The notes beneath the pieces are model-generated. The model was given only the letters and a program-made list of their open reading frames with translations, searched no databases and was not told the origin of the DNA. DNA of 64,000 bases, taken from contig NZ_CALMZC010000052.1 of the NCBI RefSeq assembly GCF_937873765.1, positions 28,731 to 92,730 of the forward strand, in the 5' to 3' direction. The DNA is from an uncultured Thiothrix sp. (lineage in GTDB: Bacteria; Pseudomonadota; Gammaproteobacteria; Thiotrichales; Thiotrichaceae). Of this stretch, positions 58,988-64,000 are shown piece after piece (the first letter of the stretch is position 1; every line of letters begins with the position of its first letter). The position numbers and the translations under genes are program-made.

Positions 58988-60700
58988 ATGAGCGCACCCA
59001 ATATCCAACTTCCGGGCTATGTCAAGCAACTGGTCAATGCAGGCAAGTTGGAGATAGGTGTTGCTGAAAAGACCGTGAAAAAAGCTCATGCTGATAAAAT
59101 TTCCGTGATGGAGTGGTTATTTCATCAGCAGCTCGTCTCGGCCAAAGATCTAGCACGCGCTGCGAGTAATGAGTATGGCATCAGTGTCGTTGACCTTGAT
59201 GCGATCGATATCCGACCTACAGTGATTGACCTCATTTCTGATGAGCAAAAGCAAAGATTACATTTGCTGCCAATTTATCGCTATGGCAACCACCTAATCG
59301 TCGCTTTAGCCGATCCTATTTATCTTCCAAACCTAGATGATGTTAAGTTTGCAACTAATCTCAGGCCAGAACCGGTATTCGTTGAGTTTGATAAACTACA
59401 GATTTATCTAGCCAATGGTGGGGGATTTAACGGTAGTGCATCCCCTATGCAATCCGGCATGGCAGTATCGAGTGAAGCAATTACTCAAAATATTGCTTTA
59501 GACACTCGTGACATCAAAAAGCAGGAGGCTGAAGGCGAAGAAGTTGAGATTATCTCGTTTGTGGATAAATTATTAGCACATGCGATCAACTCTAAAGTTT
59601 CCGACATCCATATCGAGCCTTATGAGAAAAATCTGCGAATACGTTATCGAGTGGATGGCATTTTAAAAGTTATTGCGACACCACCAATTGGTATTGCCTC
59701 ACAGCTTACCTCGCGCTTAAAAGTCTTAGCGCGGATGAATATTTCTGAGCGGCGTGTGCCCCAAGATGGACGGATTCGCTTTGCCTTAAATGAAAAAAAG
59801 AACATCGACTTCCGTGTGAATACTTTGCCGACGATTTATGGCGAAAAGGTCGTTATGCGGATCCTCGATTCGGATAGTGCCACGATAGGGGTTGAGAAAT
59901 TAGGTTTCGATCCAAAACAGCAAGCCGACTTCGTGAATGCTTTGAATAAACCGGATGGAATGGTGCTAGTCACAGGCCCCACCGGTAGTGGTAAAACGGT
60001 TACACTCTACACAGGTCTTGGGATGTTAAATACGCCAGAGACGAATATTTCAACAGCAGAAGACCCCGCTGAGATTAATATGCCGGGGGTGAACCAAGTT
60101 AATGTGAATCCCAAAGTCGGCCTCACCTTCGCAGAAGCCTTGCGTGCATTCTTGCGGCAAGACCCTGACATCATCATGGTGGGGGAGATTCGTGACCTTG
60201 AAACTGCAGAAATCTCCATTAAAGCCGCACAGACAGGACACTTGGTTTTATCCACTTTGCATACGAATAGTGCTCCAGAAACACTAACTCGTTTGCTGAA
60301 TATGGGCGTACCACCCTTTAATATTGCGTCCTCCGTGCATCTCATTATTGCCCAACGCCTAGCCCGGCGCTTATGTGAAAAATGCAAACAACCATCTAAT
60401 GTCCCTGTAGATATTTTGCGCAGCTTTGGCTTTAAAGAAGAAGAGATAGGTAAATTTATCGTCTATGAAGCCATCGGTTGCTCGGCTTGCTCACAAGGTT
60501 ATAAAGGTCGCGTTGGTATTTATCAAGTCATGCCCATTTCACCTGCCATGGGACGGATGGTCATGGATGGTTGTAATTCGATGGATTTAGCCGATCAGGC
60601 TCAAAAAGAAAATATTCTTGATTTACGCCAGTCAGGTTTAACTAAAGTTAAACAAGGGATTACCTCTCTGGCTGAAATCGAACGTGTCACTAAAGATTAG
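58988..60700 (+). CDS. pilB: Type IV pilus extension ATPase PilB
   Basis: The N-terminal GspE/PilB domains are followed by Walker A GPTGSGKTVTLY, Asp box, Walker B DPDIIMVGEIRD and the four-Cys zinc motif CEKCKQP ... GCSACSQGYKGR. At 570 residues it is full length. PilB powers pilus assembly at the inner membrane. It is followed by pilC and pilD; the pilin genes lie about 15 kb upstream, with a glycan cluster in between. Confidence 0.95.
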   Translation: MSAPNIQLPGYVKQLVNAGKLEIGVAEKTVKKAHADKISVMEWLFHQQLVSAKDLARAASNEYGISVVDLDAIDIRPTVIDLISDEQKQRLHLLPIYRYGNHLIVALADPIYLPNLDDVKFATNLRPEPVFVEFDKLQIYLANGGGFNGSASPMQSGMAVSSEAITQNIALDTRDIKKQEAEGEEVEIISFVDKLLAHAINSKVSDIHIEPYEKNLRIRYRVDGILKVIATPPIGIASQLTSRLKVLARMNISERRVPQDGRIRFALNEKKNIDFRVNTLPTIYGEKVVMRILDSDSATIGVEKLGFDPKQQADFVNALNKPDGMVLVTGPTGSGKTVTLYTGLGMLNTPETNISTAEDPAEINMPGVNQVNVNPKVGLTFAEALRAFLRQDPDIIMVGEIRDLETAEISIKAAQTGHLVLSTLHTNSAPETLTRLLNMGVPPFNIASSVHLIIAQRLARRLCEKCKQPSNVPVDILRSFGFKEEEIGKFIVYEAIGCSACSQGYKGRVGIYQVMPISPAMGRMVMDGCNSMDLADQAQKENILDLRQSGLTKVKQGITSLAEIERVTKD

Positions 60701-60794
60701 TCATTCCGCTCATCCGGCTGTTCCAAAGTACAGGCATGAATACTGCTATAGTTGGGTTCAACGATTATAACAATAAATGAGATGACGAAAGCTT

Positions 60795-62039
60795 ATGGCT
60801 AGCCCACGTAATCCAACTGCTGCTAAAACACCCAGTGCTGTAGACGGCATGCAAACCTTTAAATGGGAGGGTGTCAATCGTAATGGCGTTAAAATCAAAG
60901 GCGAAACTCAAGCGACCAATGCTAACTGGTTAAGAGCTACTCTACGCCGTCAAGGGATTAACCCAGGGCGTATCGTTAAAAAACCGAAACCCTTATTTAA
61001 ACCCAGTATTAAACCCGCTGATATTGCCCATTTTGCGCGCCAGATGACGACTATGATGAAATCGGGTGTGCCAATGGTGCAATCCTTACAAATGGTAGGC
61101 GGCGGTGGCGATAATGCGGCGATGCATGATTTAATTAAAAAAATTATTCAGGATATTGAGTCTGGCTCTAGTTTCGGTACAGCCTTGAGTAAACAGCCAC
61201 AATATTTTGACCGCTTATTTGTGAACTTGGTTAAAGCGGGTGAGCAGGCTGGTACTTTAGAAACCATGCTGGATAAGGTGGCTACCTATAAAGAAAAAAC
61301 TGAGGCACTAAAAGGCAAAATTAAAAAGGCGGTCATGTACCCAGTTATCGTCATTGTGGCGGCAGTGATAGTGTCATCCATCATGTTAATTTGGGTTATT
61401 CCACAGTTCAAAGAAGTCTTCAGTAGCTTTGGAGCCGATTTGCCCGCGTTTACTTTAATGGTGATTGCCATGTCCGAGTGGCTACAAGCCTATTGGTGGA
61501 TACCGTTAGTCACTATGGCAATTGCAGGTTATGCGTTTACGACTGCACTAAAACGCTCAACCAAATTTCAACGAATGATCGATAGGCTGATTCTAAAAAT
61601 CCCTATTATTGGCAATATTATTAACTTATCTTCCATTGCACGCTTCTGTCGCACTTTATCTACGATGTTTTCGGCTGGTGTACCTTTAGTTGAGTCGATG
61701 GATTCAGTAGCCGGCAGTACAGGCAATAGCTTATATTACGATGCCACTATGCGCATGAAAGCCGACACAGCTCAGGGTCTACAATTGAACGTTGCAATGC
61801 AAACCACGCAAATTTTCCCAAATATGGTGGTACAGATGACCCGCATCGGCGAAGAATCAGGACGTTTAGAAGAAATGCTAGGCAAAGCGGCTGATTATTA
61901 TGAAGAACAAGTCGATGATTTAGTCGATACACTTTCAAAACAGATTGAACCACTGATCATGGCTGTGTTAGGTGTTGTGGTTGGCGGCTTGGTAGTAGCC
62001 ATGTATCTGCCAATTTTCAAACTAGGGGCGGTGGTCTAA
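60795..62039 (+). CDS. pilC: Type IV pilus inner-membrane platform PilC
   Basis: Two GspF-type repeats are visible, each with a cytoplasmic helical bundle and membrane segment: FARQMTTMMKSGVPMVQSL ... KKAVMYPVIVIVAAVI, and FCRTLSTMFSAGVPLVESM with the final LIMAVLGVVVGGLVVAMYLPIF. The length of 414 residues is standard. It couples PilB to pilin insertion. The 94-base gap after pilB contains no obvious terminator, so co-transcription is likely. Confidence 0.95.
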   Translation: MASPRNPTAAKTPSAVDGMQTFKWEGVNRNGVKIKGETQATNANWLRATLRRQGINPGRIVKKPKPLFKPSIKPADIAHFARQMTTMMKSGVPMVQSLQMVGGGGDNAAMHDLIKKIIQDIESGSSFGTALSKQPQYFDRLFVNLVKAGEQAGTLETMLDKVATYKEKTEALKGKIKKAVMYPVIVIVAAVIVSSIMLIWVIPQFKEVFSSFGADLPAFTLMVIAMSEWLQAYWWIPLVTMAIAGYAFTTALKRSTKFQRMIDRLILKIPIIGNIINLSSIARFCRTLSTMFSAGVPLVESMDSVAGSTGNSLYYDATMRMKADTAQGLQLNVAMQTTQIFPNMVVQMTRIGEESGRLEEMLGKAADYYEEQVDDLVDTLSKQIEPLIMAVLGVVVGGLVVAMYLPIFKLGAVV

Positions 62040-62047
62040 GCAATATT

Positions 62048-62929
62048 ATGGAATTAATTCACTTGCTAGCAACCAGTAGTACTTGGCTACTGGTCTGTGT
62101 AGGACTGATTTCACTGCTAATTGGTAGTTTTCTGAATGTGGTGATTTACCGTCTACCTGTCATGATGGAGCGGGAATGGAAACAAGAATGTGCGGAGTAT
62201 TTAGGGGGTGATCAAGCGGTAGTCAGTACCGATACGGGCTCCTTTAATTTAGTAGTGCCCCGCTCTCAATGCCCCGTATGTGGGCATAAAATTACTTCTT
62301 GGGAAAATATTCCAGTCATTAGCTATTTAATGTTAGGTGGAAAATGCGCAGGTTGTCGCACACCGATTTCTATGCAGTATCCACTGGTGGAAATAGCCAC
62401 TGCACTTTTGTCACTGCTCGTTGCCTATCAATATGGATTTAGTTGGCAGACCTTAGGTTTATTATTTTTTACTTGGACTCTAGTTGCGCTCTTTATGATT
62501 GATGCGCAAACCATGCTGTTGCCAGACGCCCTCACTTACCCCCTGCTTTGGGCTGGTATTTTATTGAATATGAATGGCTGGTTTGTACCACTCACGGATA
62601 GTGTGTTGGGCGCTGTATTTGGCTATTTGTCCTTATGGAGTATTTATCATTTTTTTAAACTCCTGACTGGTAAAGAAGGTATGGGCTATGGTGACTTCAA
62701 GTTATTAGCTGCTTTAGGGGCTTGGGGTGGTTGGCAGATTTTACCTTTTGTAGTGTTCGCCTCTTCTGCATTCGGCGCACTTTTCGGGATTGCTTGGATG
62801 ATCATCAAACGCAATGGCCAAAGCCTACCAATGCCTTTTGGCCCTTGGCTAGCAATGGCCGGTTTTGTGGCCATGATATGGTATGAAGAGCTCCTGCGCT
62901 TTACGAGTCAGTTTTTAGCTCCACATTGA
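62048..62929 (+). CDS. pilD: Prepilin peptidase/N-methyltransferase PilD
   Basis: The zinc-binding Cys pairs are in CPVCGHKITSW and CAGCRTPIS; the two catalytic Asp are in FMIDAQTMLLPDALTYP and GMGYGDFKLLAALG. These are the signature of PilD, which cleaves prepilin leaders after Gly and methylates the new Phe. It processes both pilins here and presumably the GspJ-like protein at 6333. It begins 8 bases after pilC. Confidence 0.95.
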   Translation: MELIHLLATSSTWLLVCVGLISLLIGSFLNVVIYRLPVMMEREWKQECAEYLGGDQAVVSTDTGSFNLVVPRSQCPVCGHKITSWENIPVISYLMLGGKCAGCRTPISMQYPLVEIATALLSLLVAYQYGFSWQTLGLLFFTWTLVALFMIDAQTMLLPDALTYPLLWAGILLNMNGWFVPLTDSVLGAVFGYLSLWSIYHFFKLLTGKEGMGYGDFKLLAALGAWGGWQILPFVVFASSAFGALFGIAWMIIKRNGQSLPMPFGPWLAMAGFVAMIWYEELLRFTSQFLAPH

Positions 62930-62939
62930 TCAATCTACT

Positions 62940-63251
62940 ATGTATCAATTGATTTTTTATGTCCCGGAAACGCATAAGGAATTAGTGAAGGCCGCTGTGT
63001 TTGCTGCAGGTGCAGGCCAGATTGGCAATTATGACCAATGCGCTTGGGAATGCTTAGGCACGGGTCAATTTAGGCCTTTAGCAGGCAGCAACCCGTTTTT
63101 AGGGCAGGAAAATCATTTGCATTTAGTCGATGAATATCGTGTTGAACTTATCTGCGCTGATGAATACATTCACTCTGCTCTACAAGCACTGCGGCATAGC
63201 CATCCTTATGAAGAACCTGCCTACACTGTCTTTCCGATTAATACTATTTAG
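62940..63251 (+). CDS. YqfO/NIF3-like C-terminal-type small protein
   Basis: The 103-residue protein MYQLIFYVPETHKELVKAAVF ... AGAGQIGNYDQCAWECLGTGQF ... HPYEEPAYTVFPI is of the YqfO family, which matches the CutA-like insert of NIF3 proteins. The function of the free-standing form is not known; members often follow pilD in Gammaproteobacteria. It begins 10 bases after pilD and its 3' end overlaps the convergent gene by 8 bases. Confidence 0.82.
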   Translation: MYQLIFYVPETHKELVKAAVFAAGAGQIGNYDQCAWECLGTGQFRPLAGSNPFLGQENHLHLVDEYRVELICADEYIHSALQALRHSHPYEEPAYTVFPINTI

Positions 63252-63570
63252 GCTTTAAATCTGGCCAAAAAGGCAAGGCTCTCCCTTGAGTGCTCTGTGA
63301 GACATGGTAAGGAAGTTGAAGTGATACTTGAGACAAGCTGCGTTGTTTAAGCCAAGCCCACTGTTTCAAGACTCGATGCTTGGCAAAATTCTGTTGCTGT
63401 AGTTTAGACTGATAATAAGGTTCTAAAATAGCGCGGCTATCGGCAGGACTTGTGAGCCTTTGATTATAATACCATTGATCAGTAGCAGCATATGCCTGTG
63501 CACAAAAGAAGAGAACTAACAGCAGACTGCCTACATAAGCAGTCTGCTTGCTGTAAATTGTAGTCATCAT
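63244..63570 (-). CDS. Small secreted protein of unknown function
   Basis: A signal peptide (TAYVGSLLLVLFFCAQAYA, cleavage before ATDQ) precedes about 78 basic, Gln-rich residues with no known domain. There is no Cys in the mature part. It is transcribed toward yqfO-like gene and away from the GGGH-repeat gene. I can assign no role. Confidence 0.6.
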   Translation of the reverse strand: MMTTIYSKQTAYVGSLLLVLFFCAQAYAATDQWYYNQRLTSPADSRAILEPYYQSKLQQQNFAKHRVLKQWAWLKQRSLSQVSLQLPYHVSQSTQGRALPFWPDLKPK

Positions 63571-63626
63571 TAGACTTTCTCAAATATTGAATCTAGTCTG
63601 TTGATAACACAGTTTAGCAAACTTGG

Positions 63627-64000
63627 CTAGAATTTAGCACGCTTGACATGCTGGGTACTAACACAGGAGCTGGCTTGCCAACCACTACAGTTTCCTTGGA
63701 CTTTAATCATATGACCAAAACTACCCTGGACACCTTGTAAGCCTTTGCTGCCATAAGCACCTTTACCGCCACTATGACCATCATGTCCTTCATGATCACC
63801 ATCATGGCTATTCCCATCATTGCCCTTGTCACCACCCTGTCCACCGTGATCGCCAGCGCCGTGGCCTCCTCCATACCCTCCATGTCCATCCATCCCCTTG
63901 TCACCTCCGTGACCACCGCCTCCGTGACCACCGCCTCCGTGACCACCTCCGTGACCACCTCCGTGACCACCTCCGTGACCACCTCCGTGACCACCTCCGT
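63627..64000 (-). CDS. Gly/His-rich repeat protein, 5' end outside window
   Basis: The reading frame that is open up to the right edge encodes GGGH repeated five times, GGGGH twice, then a Gly/His/Asp/Lys-rich stretch (for example GHGAGDHGGQGGDKGNDGN) and a compact tail with two Cys (GNCSGWQASSCVSTQHVKR). The N-terminus lies beyond the window. A spaced array of His with Gly spacers suggests metal binding (Ni, Zn or Cu), or a structural silk-like surface protein. Overlapping open frames exist on the same strand because of the repeat, but only this frame gives the Cys-containing end. Function is inference. Confidence 0.65.
   Translation of the reverse strand, partial: GGGHGGGHGGGHGGGHGGGHGGGGHGGGGHGGDKGMDGHGGYGGGHGAGDHGGQGGDKGNDGNSHDGDHEGHDGHSGGKGAYGSKGLQGVQGSFGHMIKVQGNCSGWQASSCVSTQHVKRAKF
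63909..64000 (-). repeat. 12- to 15-base tandem repeat encoding GGGH units
   Basis: The minus strand repeats GGAGGTGGTCAC five times, then GGAGGCGGTGGTCAC twice, and continues past the window. The unit lengths are multiples of 3, so changes in copy number keep the reading frame. Confidence 0.9.

Noticed and set aside
63707..63994. A frame made of repeated Val-Thr-Glu-Val
   Set aside because: It is the shifted reading of the same tandem repeat that encodes GGGH in the frame with the Cys-containing tail.

Overview
The window looks like a Gammaproteobacterial chromosome, most likely from the Thiotrichales (Thiothrix/Thiofilum/Thiolinea-like). The evidence is a PilS/PilR-sigma54-PilA and PilBCD type IV pilus locus, proteobacterial KpsDEMT-type capsule export, PII, NadE and TmcA genes, a moderately AT-rich composition and very large cell-surface investment. 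The genus is inference only. No tRNA, rRNA, CRISPR array, insertion sequence or integrase was recognised.

Region 1 (1-17146) is a surface-glycan and secreted-protein region. It holds a partial sialyltransferase (GT29)-like gene, a beta-helix lipoprotein, several glycosyltransferases, four free-standing sulfotransferase-like genes, an orphan GspJ-like pseudopilin, a secreted serine protease, two DUF1566-type secreted proteins, a BNR-repeat (sialidase-fold) lipoprotein and a secreted protein of unknown function.

Region 2 (17591-22976) is the most unusual part: a tightly packed operon of five secreted proteins that I read as a split copper amine oxidase system. Two genes (18794, 21795) encode only a catalytic domain and keep the candidate base Asp, cofactor Tyr and three Cu-binding His. 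Each follows a paralogue (17591, 20648) that has lost most of these residues. The middle gene (19972) resembles the N2/N3 domains that are normally fused ahead of the catalytic domain. The order is pseudoenzyme-enzyme-N domains-pseudoenzyme-enzyme.

Region 3 (22978-32019, minus strand) is a capsule assembly and export operon. It has a 1414-residue fusion (sulfotransferase, coiled coil, Pro-Glu linker, short tandem repeats, WsaF-like GT4, GT2), KpsD-, KpsE-, KpsT- and KpsM-like exporters and a small lipoprotein. Together with the sulfotransferases it suggests a sulfated ABC-exported surface polysaccharide.

Region 4 (32158-38570) is housekeeping: pteridine reductase-like SDR, MidA-like methyltransferase, UppP, a TmcA without its C-terminal tRNA-binding domain, PII and NadE.

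Region 5 (38632-63251) is the type IV pilus locus: pilS, pilR, a sigma54 promoter, pilA, a second pilin, then pilB, pilC, pilD. About 15 kb of glycan genes (43269-58630) sit between the pilins and pilB: a TMTC-like membrane protein, glycosyltransferases, a sugar aminotransferase, a WbqC-like protein, two beta-propeller proteins, methyltransferases and a Wzx flippase. The composition of this stretch is mosaic, and its right side carries two decayed genes (an acyltransferase and a nucleotide-sugar dehydrogenase).

The right end (63244-64000) holds a small secreted protein and the C-terminal part of a Gly/His-rich protein made of GGGH repeats that runs off the window.
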